NCBI GenBank assembly: GCA_904502245.1
Contig: CAJGDN010000005.1
Span: forward strand, 1-32,762
DNA: 32,762 nt
Direction of reading: 5' to 3'
Source of the DNA: an uncultured Alphaproteobacteria bacterium
Lineage (GTDB): Bacteria > Pseudomonadota > Alphaproteobacteria > Rs-D84
This document shows positions 23,213-30,123 of this stretch, piece after piece. Both the position numbers and the translations under genes were made by a program. The notes beneath the pieces were generated by a model. The model was given only the letters and a program-made list of their open reading frames with translations. It searched no databases and was not told the DNA's origin. Numbering within the stretch: position 1 is the first letter of the stretch; every line of letters begins with the position of its first letter.

Positions 23213-24790
23213 TTACTTTGTTTTTGTCAGCAAATCCTGGAAAACTTGAATAATGGCGGCACGTTTATCAGGCGCAACCTGGCCATTTTCAAATGCACGA
23301 ACAATATTTATCGCAGGATTTCCCTGCTTCTTGATTCCACAGAATGTTTCAATATCCTTTGGAAATCCGTATGAATAATCGGTCAGCGACGAGAATTCTT
23401 GGCGCACAGCGATATTATCGGCACGATTTGGATCACCGTCTGTATCATATAAAACCGCATGACGAATGTTGTAATTATTTAACACACGCTGAAAATATGG
23501 CATTGGCCATTTACCAACACAATCGATTACTGTGACATTTTGCGCAAGATTCTGTGGCAACGCACCTGTTCTACGCAGATAGTTATACAGGGCGCATTCG
23601 GTTGGTCCCTCCATCAGAACAACCTTGCGCGCAAAGAACATGTCACTGCGTGGTCTATCAAAATAAACCATATTCTGTGCCACCGATAAATCAGATGCCG
23701 GGATTTTATTCTGAAACACCTGGGTTTTGGCACCATCACGATCAACCTTGATAACACTGTTCAAATCCATAATATCTTCGGATATTAATTGCGAAGAATG
23801 CGTCGTTGCAATAACCTGGTTGTTCGGTGATGATGCAAAATTACGCAGGTCATATGCCAGGTCAGATATTGCACTGGGGTGCAAGGATACTTCGGGTTCT
23901 TCAAACAATAAGATATTTAATTCTGGGGAAAAGATTTTTTTCCCAAGTTCGTGTTCTTTTCCTAATTTTTCTATTTCCTTATAGACTTTTTCGAATTTGC
24001 GTCCCTTTTCTGTTGTAGACAGGGTAAAATCACCAACATATTTAATCAATTCGGCAATTATCTTGCGTTGGGTACCGGTTCCAATCTGATTCAAATCCAT
24101 TATACCAGCACGGTCATGAATACTGATTTCCATCATGAATTTTAACATTTCTTCAAAAGATACAGAACGCGGCGCAACACTAACACCAACCCCCGTAGAC
24201 GCAATCGCACGCGATATATTATTGCCAATTGGTTGCGTACAAGATTTCATATATTCATACATAGGTTTGAATAATTTATTAAACTCTTTTTCCAAGCCAC
24301 CCCGTTTGGCAACCAAATCCAATAAACTGTTCATTGCGGATGCACCCGATGTTTTTGTATTTTCTTTGACACCAACAACCGCAGGAACATATATCAAATT
24401 ACCTAGCATTTCCGGTTTAAATTTGCGTGAGCCATAAAAACTTCCGCGTTCTAACCCTTTTTTAGTATATCCACGAAAACCATAGCCACGTGTCAAATTC
24501 TTGTTTATGCGCAATTTGTTCTTTTCTACCTGATACTTTTCATCCAGTGATGCGTATTCATTTGGTGTCAGGTCATATTCTATCTCTATCCATGCAGTGT
24601 CACCGGCATTTGCCTGTTTGCAAAAATCAGTTTCTTCAAAGCGAATATCGCCATAGAAACAGCGAATTGCATCAACAATATTACTTTTACCAACGTTATT
24701 CTCGCCGACCAGAATTGAATAATCCTGGAACAAAACGACCGCGTCTTGAATCGAACGAAAGTTGTGAATATGGATTTTATTTATTTTCAT
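23213..24790 (-). CDS. OLD-family ATPase with C-terminal TOPRIM nuclease domain
   Basis: Encodes 525 residues. The N-terminal ABC/SMC-type ATPase starts KINKIHIHNFRSIQDA and has Walker A GENNVGKSN (29-37). Walker B with the catalytic glutamate follows in LLFEEPEVSLHP, and then ATTHSSQLI, the switch histidine. The C-terminal TOPRIM domain has VLMEGPTECAL and LYDTDGD, the metal-binding glutamate and aspartates. This is the domain order of OLD nucleases such as P2 Old and GajA. Such proteins often act in phage defence, but no UvrD-like GajB, reverse transcriptase or other known partner is adjacent. It has its own TTGACA promoter and sits next to a tRNA, a common place for acquired genes. Confidence 0.88.
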   Translation of the reverse strand: MKINKIHIHNFRSIQDAVVLFQDYSILVGENNVGKSNIVDAIRCFYGDIRFEETDFCKQANAGDTAWIEIEYDLTPNEYASLDEKYQVEKNKLRINKNLTRGYGFRGYTKKGLERGSFYGSRKFKPEMLGNLIYVPAVVGVKENTKTSGASAMNSLLDLVAKRGGLEKEFNKLFKPMYEYMKSCTQPIGNNISRAIASTGVGVSVAPRSVSFEEMLKFMMEISIHDRAGIMDLNQIGTGTQRKIIAELIKYVGDFTLSTTEKGRKFEKVYKEIEKLGKEHELGKKIFSPELNILLFEEPEVSLHPSAISDLAYDLRNFASSPNNQVIATTHSSQLISEDIMDLNSVIKVDRDGAKTQVFQNKIPASDLSVAQNMVYFDRPRSDMFFARKVVLMEGPTECALYNYLRRTGALPQNLAQNVTVIDCVGKWPMPYFQRVLNNYNIRHAVLYDTDGDPNRADNIAVRQEFSSLTDYSYGFPKDIETFCGIKKQGNPAINIVRAFENGQVAPDKRAAIIQVFQDLLTKTK

Positions 24791-24814
24791 CTTTTTCCTT
24801 GTTTACCACCAGTA

Positions 24815-24842
24815 ATAGTAGCAAACAAAGAAGTATTGTCAA
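24815..24842 (-). promoter_or_regulatory. Promoter of the OLD-family gene
   Basis: On the minus strand: TTGACA, a 16-base spacer and TACTAT. The predicted leader is about 20 bases, with AAGGAAAAAG before the ATG. Confidence 0.65.
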
Positions 24843-24923
24843 CAAAAAATATTGACAGATTATGTTTTTGTATTATTTTGTCGCAAATTGCCTTGTTCAT
24901 CCTGATAGCATACGACGGTAATA

Positions 24924-24953
24924 AAAAACACCCCAATCAGGGTGTTTTTTATT
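24924..24953. terminator. Hairpin terminator beyond the tRNA-Ser remnant
   Basis: AACACCC pairs with GGGTGTT around CAATCA, with A-rich and T-rich flanks. On the minus strand it would end transcripts coming from the tRNA-Ser locus. Confidence 0.75.
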
Positions 24954-24955
24954 AC

Positions 24956-24974
24956 TGGCGGATGGTGAGGGATT
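24956..24974 (-). repeat. Partial copy of the tRNA-Ser 3' end
   Basis: Nineteen bases, TGGCGGATGGTGAGGGATT on the plus strand, are identical to the CCA end and part of the T arm of the intact tRNA at 25118-25136. The next bases diverge. The 125 bases between this copy and the tRNA's terminator include tRNA-arm-like pieces and a GCGACTTTGTCGC palindrome (25034-25046). Confidence 0.8.
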
Positions 24975-25087
24975 GGACATTCCCATGTTCGTGTTCTCTC
25001 CATGGGCCCCTTTCGCCTGCGGCTCGAACCCCACGCGACTTTGTCGCTTGGACGGGGGGTCAAATCCGACCCGCGCAACTCAAAAAT

Positions 25088-25117
25088 AAAATGCCCAAAA
25101 AGGGCATTTGATTTTTG
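25088..25117 (-). terminator. Terminator of tRNA-Ser
   Basis: On the minus strand AAATGCCC pairs with GGGCATTT around TTTTT, followed by TATTTTTG. It lies immediately after the tRNA CCA end. Confidence 0.75.
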
Positions 25118-25207
25118 TGGCGGATGGTGAGGGATTCGAACCCCCGGTGGAGTTGCCCCCACAACGGTTTTCAAGACCGCCGCATTCGACCGCTCTGCCA
25201 ACCATCC
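25118..25207 (-). tRNA. tRNA-Ser (anticodon TGA)
   Basis: Ninety bases including an encoded CCA. The acceptor stem GGATGGT pairs with ACCATCC, with discriminator G. The anticodon loop is CTTGAAA with anticodon TGA. The long variable arm (GTGGGGGCAACTCCAC) is the class II hallmark of tRNA-Ser, and the T loop is TTCGAAT. It reads UCA and related serine codons. Both of its ends are duplicated nearby. Confidence 0.95.
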
Positions 25208-25217
25208 GAAACTGTTT
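25193..25217. repeat. Direct repeat copy 1, covering the tRNA-Ser 5' end
   Basis: These 25 bases, from CTCTGCCAACCATCC to GTTT, include the first 15 bases of the tRNA and 10 bases of its upstream flank. They are repeated exactly at 25321-25345. Confidence 0.85.
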
Positions 25218-25320
25218 CCGTCGGTCTTTCAACCTTCGGTTTTGGTGTTTCACATGACTTTGTCATGTTCACACTCCACTTCGCTGACGCTCGTAGTCAA
25301 GACACGCACGCCTCAACACA
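25218..25320. other. Spacer between the tRNA-5' repeats, with palindromes
   Basis: This 103-base segment has no credible gene. It contains CATGACTTTGTCATG (25253-25267), a palindrome whose core GACTTTGTC also occurs on the other side of the tRNA (25036-25044), and CTTCGCTGACGCTCG, which resembles TTTCGCCTGCGGCTCG near 25010. The paired similarities suggest that both flanks derive from a related repeat element. Confidence 0.5.
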
Positions 25321-25345
25321 CTCTGCCAACCATCCGAAACTGTTT
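25321..25345. repeat. Direct repeat copy 2, truncated tRNA-Ser 5' end
   Basis: Exact 25-base duplicate of 25193-25217, at a 128-base offset. It holds only the first 15 bases of the tRNA, so it is a non-functional remnant. It lies just downstream of the lgt stop. Confidence 0.85.
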
Positions 25346-25377
25346 TCCTATTTCAGGTCAACGGCGTGTATTGTACA

Positions 25378-26175
25378 TTATTTTTTGCGAATTGCAAACA
25401 TAAAAATTAACGCACCAGCAAAAAACATTATTAATGACAGCAATTGTCCCATCGTCAACCCCCACGAGGTCAGAAATCCAATCTGGGCATCTGGCGCACG
25501 AAACAGCTCACAAAACATACGAAACGCAGCATACCCCATTCCCATAATGCCAGCAATTGCACCGGGACGGTCACGCAGACGCGTATGTTTATACAGATAA
25601 TACATTATTATAAACAGCAGGATACCTTCGGTGGCGGCTTCATATAATGGACTGGGGTGGCGCGGAATTGGCGTATCACCATTAAACACGACCGCCCATG
25701 ATGCGTCGCTGGGACGCCCCATAACTTCGCGATTAATAAAGTTTGCAATACGACCAAAAAATAGCCCAATCGGCGCACAGACCGCCATTACATCCAGTAC
25801 AGACCACGGATTTAATTTCTGGGTTCGGGCAAATAAAAATGTGGATATGATAACACCGATTAGACCACCATGAAAACTCATCCCGCCATGCCATACAGCA
25901 AATATTTCCAATGGATGTGCCATAAAATACCAAAAATCATAAAACAGCACATACCCAAGGCGCCCCCCCAGTATCACGCCAAAAACAACCCAAGTCAGTA
26001 AATCATCCAGTTGTTTTTTTGTCAGTTTTATCCTACTGTTCGGAGAATTCATTAGGCCTTTAAACAACCAATACCCCAACACAAATCCGGCAACATATGC
26101 CAATGCATACCAACGAATATCCAGTCCAAACAAACTGAATGCAACAGGCGAAATCGGATTTATTGTTATAGCCAC
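25378..26175 (-). CDS. lgt: Prolipoprotein diacylglyceryl transferase
   Basis: Encodes 265 residues with about seven membrane helices. Lgt attaches diacylglycerol from phosphatidylglycerol to the lipobox cysteine of prolipoproteins, the first step for lipoproteins such as LptE in this window. Diagnostic features are RWYALAY near the N terminus, GGRLGYVLFYD (70-80), GGMSFHGGLIG with H102, and the family signature GRIANFINREVMGRPSD at 141-157, with R142, N145 and E150 in the active site. Length is normal. It is the last gene of a minus-strand cluster with two small coiled-coil genes. Confidence 0.96.
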   Translation of the reverse strand: MAITINPISPVAFSLFGLDIRWYALAYVAGFVLGYWLFKGLMNSPNSRIKLTKKQLDDLLTWVVFGVILGGRLGYVLFYDFWYFMAHPLEIFAVWHGGMSFHGGLIGVIISTFLFARTQKLNPWSVLDVMAVCAPIGLFFGRIANFINREVMGRPSDASWAVVFNGDTPIPRHPSPLYEAATEGILLFIIMYYLYKHTRLRDRPGAIAGIMGMGYAAFRMFCELFRAPDAQIGFLTSWGLTMGQLLSLIMFFAGALIFMFAIRKK

Positions 26176-26195
26176 AACACCACCAAATAAAAGTT

Positions 26196-26450
26196 TTAGC
26201 GAATTTTTTGCAATGTTCCCTGCAGATTTGCAATGGTTTTTTCTAGACCAGCCAGACGCTGTTTCTGAAATTCATTCAAATGCGGCAATGCACGCAACGA
26301 TTCTGCTTCGCGCGTATATTGTTGATATTTTATACTTAGCGCCCCTAAACCACTTTTACGCCTAAGCTGTTGCTGTAAACATTCGTCATCGCGTCTTAAA
26401 TCGTGAAAAATTCCGCGAATATGGCTTTGATATTGTTCTGTAGATGCCAT
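26196..26450 (-). CDS. Small coiled-coil protein, unknown
   Basis: Encodes 84 residues. It is helical and rich in Gln, Arg and Leu, with coiled-coil-like segments (FQKQRLAGLEKTIANLQGTL near the C terminus). No signal peptide, membrane helix or conserved motif is recognised. The start is one base beyond the stop of the next small gene, and it lies 20 bases before lgt, so the three are probably co-transcribed. The coding call rests on tight operon spacing and codon use like the neighbours. Confidence 0.6.
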   Translation of the reverse strand: MASTEQYQSHIRGIFHDLRRDDECLQQQLRRKSGLGALSIKYQQYTREAESLRALPHLNEFQKQRLAGLEKTIANLQGTLQKIR

Positions 26451-26451
26451 G

Positions 26452-26709
26452 TTACATGTCCCTTGCTTTCATATCTTCTAACAATTTTTGACGCCCTTTT
26501 ATTGCGTTTTTTATGTTTTCTTCTGCCCTTAGCAGGGTTTTAGCACTGGAAGCAGCAGGATTGTCCAGACGTTTCTGATTTTCTTCAATTATTCTGTCGT
26601 AATTAGCAATTTTTTCTGCCAAGCCAGGATTTTTCCATAGATCTTTTTTGTATCCATTTTTCTTGATTGCTTTCTGTCTGTCTTTTTCGTATTGATGTAA
26701 TCCACCCAT
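26452..26709 (-). CDS. Small Lys-rich helical protein, unknown
   Basis: Encodes 85 residues. It is highly charged (KDRQKAIKKNGYKKDLWKNP, then helices around IDRIIEENQKRLDN-like sequence) and has no cysteine or membrane helix. AAAAGGA lies seven bases before the ATG. It is the first gene of the lgt cluster and diverges from the Bax-inhibitor gene through overlapping promoters. The pair of small charged coiled-coil genes may encode interacting proteins, but nothing proves this. Confidence 0.6.
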   Translation of the reverse strand: MGGLHQYEKDRQKAIKKNGYKKDLWKNPGLAEKIANYDRIIEENQKRLDNPAASSAKTLLRAEENIKNAIKGRQKLLEDMKARDM

Positions 26710-26727
26710 TTTGTTATCCTTTTAGTC

Positions 26728-26771
26728 TTGAAATACCCCTTATATTGTATTATATATTTGTTAAATAACAA
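26728..26771. promoter_or_regulatory. Overlapping divergent promoters (lgt cluster and BI-1 gene)
   Basis: Plus strand: TTGAAA (26728-26733), a 17-base spacer and TATATA (26751-26756). Minus strand: TTGTTA (26771-26766), a 16-base spacer and TACAAT (26749-26744). Confidence 0.45.
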
Positions 26772-26783
26772 GGAGAAAGATTT

Positions 26784-27497
26784 ATGAAGAAAATAAAATC
26801 TGCACAACAATCAGGTGGCATAGAATTATATCTGAAACGTATATTCGCATTGATGTTTGGCGCGGTTGGTGTAACGGCTGTGGCGGCATACCTGACCATT
26901 TGGGGTGGCGGATTACAATATCTATTTAACTTGAACACTGGTGGAATGTCAGGTTTGTATTATATTTTGCTGTTCGGCGGATTGGCATTATCAATCTGGG
27001 CACAGGTTCGTGTTTTTAGTATGAAACCAGCAACTGCGGCGGGATTGTTAATGTTGTATGCTGTATTAATTGGAATTACAATGACACCGTTAATTGCGGT
27101 CGCATTATCAGTAAACCCCGCTTCTATCTTGATGGCGTTTGTTGTTGCAGCATTAATGTTTGCATGCATGGCAGTATTTGGATATAAAACAGTCAAAGAT
27201 TTGTCTTTTATGGGAATATTCCTGACAATGGGAATGATTGGATTAATCTTGGTTGGTCTGTTGTCTTTTATCTGGCCGGCAATGATGGGTGGCGTATTTG
27301 GTACAATCGTATGCTTTATCGGCGTATTGGTATTCGCACTGTTTACAGCATATGATATGCAAAACCTGAAACGCGCATATGCAGTTCTGGGGGACGGCAA
27401 TCAAAAGAATCAATTGGCAGTTTTGGGCGCATTGCATTTGTATATTTCATTCATTGCAATGTTCCAATACCTGTTAAGTCTGTTTAATCGTGAATAA
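26784..27497 (+). CDS. Bax inhibitor-1 (YccA/YbhL) family membrane protein
   Basis: Encodes 237 residues with seven hydrophobic segments, ending in the family's ALFTAYDMQNLKR motif with a conserved aspartate in a membrane helix. The family (TMBIM) includes bacterial YetJ, a pH-sensitive calcium leak channel, and YccA, which modulates the FtsH protease. Which role applies here is unknown. ACAAGGAG precedes the ATG. The ferredoxin gene follows 18 bases later, so the two are probably co-transcribed. Confidence 0.9.
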   Translation: MKKIKSAQQSGGIELYLKRIFALMFGAVGVTAVAAYLTIWGGGLQYLFNLNTGGMSGLYYILLFGGLALSIWAQVRVFSMKPATAAGLLMLYAVLIGITMTPLIAVALSVNPASILMAFVVAALMFACMAVFGYKTVKDLSFMGIFLTMGMIGLILVGLLSFIWPAMMGGVFGTIVCFIGVLVFALFTAYDMQNLKRAYAVLGDGNQKNQLAVLGALHLYISFIAMFQYLLSLFNRE

Positions 27498-27515
27498 AAA
27501 TTTAAGGAGAAAAAA

Positions 27516-27695
27516 ATGGCGTATAAAATTGACCCAAGCAAATGTATCGGATGCCACACATGTATGGGAATGTGCCCAGTGTGCGCAATATCAACAAGCC
27601 CAGACGGCAAATGCGTAATTGACCCAAGCAAATGTATTTCATGCGGGACATGCGCATCAATTTGCCCTGTTGGCGCAATTGCACCAGACGCATAA
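27516..27695 (+). CDS. 2[4Fe-4S] ferredoxin, internally duplicated
   Basis: Encodes 59 residues. Each half has IDPSKC followed by a CxxCxxCxxxCP cluster motif: C10, C13, C16, C20 and C40, C43, C46, C50, so two [4Fe-4S] clusters are expected. Two extra cysteines are at C23 and C33. It is a small low-potential electron carrier of the clostridial type, expected in fermentative or anaerobic metabolism. The two halves share an identical 21-base run (27527-27547 and 27617-27637), offset by exactly 30 codons. TTAAGGAG is a strong ribosome binding site. It lies downstream of the BI-1 gene and is followed by a terminator. Confidence 0.93.
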   Translation: MAYKIDPSKCIGCHTCMGMCPVCAISTSPDGKCVIDPSKCISCGTCASICPVGAIAPDA

Positions 27696-27711
27696 GTAAA
27701 AATATCAGAAT

Positions 27712-27743
27712 CTAAAAAAAACCGCCACAAGGCGGTTTTTTTA
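27712..27743 (+). terminator. Terminator after the ferredoxin gene
   Basis: AAACCGCC pairs with GGCGGTTT around ACAA, followed by seven T residues. Confidence 0.87.
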
Positions 27744-27751
27744 TCATTAAC

Positions 27752-27779
27752 TTGACAACACTAAAAATTGTATTAAAAT
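27752..27779 (+). promoter_or_regulatory. Promoter of the ACP-like gene
   Basis: TTGACA (27752-27757), a 16-base spacer and TAAAAT (27774-27779). The leader is about 24 bases, with AAGGA before the ATG. Confidence 0.7.
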
Positions 27780-27808
27780 CACTGAACAAACATTAACAAG
27801 GATAAACA

Positions 27809-28258
27809 ATGAATATCAGAGATTTTATCTATGCTGAAATAAAAGAATATGTTGGCGCGAAAAATATTTCAGACGAACTGAAACTGTCTGACGATTTAGG
27901 ATTTGATTCGCTGGATTTAACAGAACTGACCATGCAAATAGAAGACGAATTCAATTTTCCAGAAACCCCGGGCGACACATTTGCACACCTAAAAACAGTT
28001 GGCGATTTAATCAAGACATACGAAACAATGCTTATGAATCAAGAAAGACGTAATGTCGCCATTGCAAAATATACAAATATGCCCACACTGCATTACACAA
28101 AAAACGGCAGACCATATTGTAAAATAACAGAAAAACCATGCACCAAGATTCCACAAGCGATGTGCATTATGAACCCATTAAAAAGCATTACTACAAACTG
28201 TAATATCGCGAAGAACGTTTATAAAATTCTGGTTGAAACGCAACAAAAAACAAAATAA
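27809..28258 (+). CDS. Acyl carrier protein with Cys-containing C-terminal extension
   Basis: Encodes 149 residues. Residues 1-75 are an acyl carrier domain. LGFDSLDLTEL places the phosphopantetheine serine at S34, and the acidic second helix (QIEDEFNF) is typical. The remaining 74 residues are not part of standard ACP. They are basic and hold four cysteines (C104, C111, C119, C131) in a spaced pattern that could bind a metal or form disulfides, with a helical end (NCNIAKNVYKILVE). No stop or frameshift separates the parts. The gene is not beside fabD, fabG or fabF, so it may be a specialised carrier rather than the housekeeping AcpP. It has its own promoter and terminator. Confidence 0.85.
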   Translation: MNIRDFIYAEIKEYVGAKNISDELKLSDDLGFDSLDLTELTMQIEDEFNFPETPGDTFAHLKTVGDLIKTYETMLMNQERRNVAIAKYTNMPTLHYTKNGRPYCKITEKPCTKIPQAMCIMNPLKSITTNCNIAKNVYKILVETQQKTK

Positions 28259-28284
28259 AAAAACGCCCAATTGGGCGTTTTTTT
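28256..28284. terminator. Bidirectional terminator, near copy of that at 17027-17052
   Basis: Palindrome AAAACGCCCAATTGGGCGTTTT with longer A and T runs, between two convergent genes. Confidence 0.88.
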
Positions 28285-30061
28285 ATTTAGGTTCTGTATT
28301 TAAAGCAGGAATTGTCACAATATCATTATATTGCGACAGAAAACGTGTACCTGTTGCGCAATATACTTTTGATAGTGAATCTTTGTATTCACGAACCGCA
28401 GTAACCCAACGTTCTTCTACATCTTTCTTGGCACCTTGATAACCGCTAAAGGCCCCCATTACACCACCGATTCCTGCACCAGTCAGGGTAGATTTCAGAC
28501 GCGCCTTGTTACCAAAGTCAATCAAACTGCCATCTTCGGCATTTCTGTACATAGGATAAAAATCTTCTAGGCTATAACTACCATCTTTTGGAAGATAACC
28601 TGCATTATTATTATCACGCAGATATACAGCCCCTTTCTGTATATGGTCTTTTTTTACCTTATCCCAATCTTTCTTTTTATACCCAAATGCAGAATCAGAA
28701 TCAATAATAACCATTGCGGCCTTTCTATCATCTGCAACCTTGGCAGATTCTATCATAATAAATGTATTTGCAGTGATACCACCAGAAGTCGAGACCATAT
28801 AACGCCCTTTATATGAATCTTCTTTTAATTCATAGCGTTGCCCCTCGCAATAACCATCAAAATTTCTGGCCTGCAACTGATCCAACGTTTGGCCAGATTC
28901 ACAGCCCAACGTTATGGATACTAATTCACGAGGTCTGCAATTCGTGTATTCTGTAGCGCCATCACCGTTTCTTTCTATTTTGCACAAATACGTATGTTCA
29001 TCACGAATGTTATAAAAAGCCGCCAGTTCTACATCTCCTGATTCACCGGTCCCATCTTCACCTTTGCCAGTAAAGTTTTTACCTTTGGCCGCAACCCCCC
29101 AGACACATAAATTCTCGACGCCTGACGAACCGCCTTCAGCAGTTTCCGCCGTATTTTTTGATAAACCTTCGTCTAGAATAATACACTTTTCTACACGTAA
29201 AACCGGTTCACCTGTGGCAACCATATTACCAACAACCGCACCAGCAGTCGCGTTTACACCAGCTGACAAAATGGTATCACCAGCAACTTTGCCTGTTTGG
29301 GTATGACCAACCATCAACGCTGCCCCCCCCAGTGCACCAATTGCAGTAGTTTTTAATTTATCTTCACCAACACCCAATAACCCGGTCTTTCCTGGCTCAT
29401 TTTTGCCAATCATATTACCAGCAACCCCAAAAAGGATTGTGCCGGCCGCAATTTTCAGACCCGCATTTTGTTTCTGTTCCTGATTCATAACAGCAATTAC
29501 ATCTTCAACGGTCGGTTCGTTATCGGCAGGAAACTCAATTTTTCCAGCATCTTCCAACAGCGTAGCGCTTGGAAAATCAGAAATATTACAGCGAACAGAT
29601 TCACCAGCCGGCAAATTCGCGCGCGCAACAACCAAATCTTTGCCATCTGGGCCGGCCTGGTATGCACGCATTTCAACAACAGCTGTACAGGTTGACGCAC
29701 CACCTGCTGCACGTCCCAATGTTGGACCCGCCCATTCAAATTTACCATCCGGATAAATCATTGAACAACGTTCCAGTTGTTCCACCGTGACAGGCGCATC
29801 GGCATGTGAAGATTGGATTTGGTTTGCTAAATCCTGATTTGTAACATGTATCGGCAATTCTGCCGGGGCCATTGGCGCCATTTCCTGTTGGGCCGCAACA
29901 GTATTTGCAGCTGAATTGTACCGCATCTCGTTTACCCGTTGATACCCCTGGGCATTACTGCGTGTTAAATTCCCTACACGAATTCCCGCCGCAGATGCGT
30001 CTGTTGCACAAAATAATGCGGATAACATTAAATAATAAAATACAGATGCTTTTTGTTTCAT
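28283..30061 (-). CDS. Large secreted glycine-zipper protein, unknown
   Basis: Encodes 592 residues with a signal peptide ending near CATDASAAG. A Pro/Ala-rich segment is followed by a domain with paired cysteines (CSMIYPDGKFEW, CTAVVEMRAY, CNISDF). A central region has glycine-zipper segments (AIGALGGAALMVGH, AGVNATAGAVVGNMV) and there is another near the C terminus (LTGAGIGGVMGAFSGYQGAK). These can insert in or lie on membranes. About eleven cysteines suggest disulfides in the periplasm or at the cell surface. It follows the beta-barrel gene (30124-31230) in the same direction, with an intervening hairpin, and probably shares its promoter. I do not recognise the family. Confidence 0.72.
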   Translation of the reverse strand: MKQKASVFYYLMLSALFCATDASAAGIRVGNLTRSNAQGYQRVNEMRYNSAANTVAAQQEMAPMAPAELPIHVTNQDLANQIQSSHADAPVTVEQLERCSMIYPDGKFEWAGPTLGRAAGGASTCTAVVEMRAYQAGPDGKDLVVARANLPAGESVRCNISDFPSATLLEDAGKIEFPADNEPTVEDVIAVMNQEQKQNAGLKIAAGTILFGVAGNMIGKNEPGKTGLLGVGEDKLKTTAIGALGGAALMVGHTQTGKVAGDTILSAGVNATAGAVVGNMVATGEPVLRVEKCIILDEGLSKNTAETAEGGSSGVENLCVWGVAAKGKNFTGKGEDGTGESGDVELAAFYNIRDEHTYLCKIERNGDGATEYTNCRPRELVSITLGCESGQTLDQLQARNFDGYCEGQRYELKEDSYKGRYMVSTSGGITANTFIMIESAKVADDRKAAMVIIDSDSAFGYKKKDWDKVKKDHIQKGAVYLRDNNNAGYLPKDGSYSLEDFYPMYRNAEDGSLIDFGNKARLKSTLTGAGIGGVMGAFSGYQGAKKDVEERWVTAVREYKDSLSKVYCATGTRFLSQYNDIVTIPALNTEPK

Positions 30062-30092
30062 TCTCTCTTGGCCCCTGCTTTATGAATAAACG

Positions 30093-30121
30093 CATGCAAC
30101 CGGGACAATACCCGGCGCATG
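30093..30121 (-). other. Intercistronic hairpin
   Basis: On the minus strand CATGC-CCGGG pairs with CCCGG-GCATG, with a small internal asymmetry and a six-base loop. No T-run follows. It lies between the barrel gene stop and the glycine-zipper gene and probably affects mRNA stability or partial read-through. Confidence 0.5.
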
Positions 30122-30123
30122 TA

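Noticed and set aside
22754..24790. A complete Gabija system.
   Set aside because: The OLD-type protein is present but no UvrD-like helicase gene is adjacent.
24860..25201. An ORF on the minus strand covering the tRNA-Ser.
   Set aside because: It is an accidental reading of the tRNA and its repeats.
24956..25345. Prophage or integrative element attachment sites at tRNA-Ser.
   Set aside because: No integrase is present and the segments between the repeats are only about 100-145 bases. Kept as a repeat observation only.
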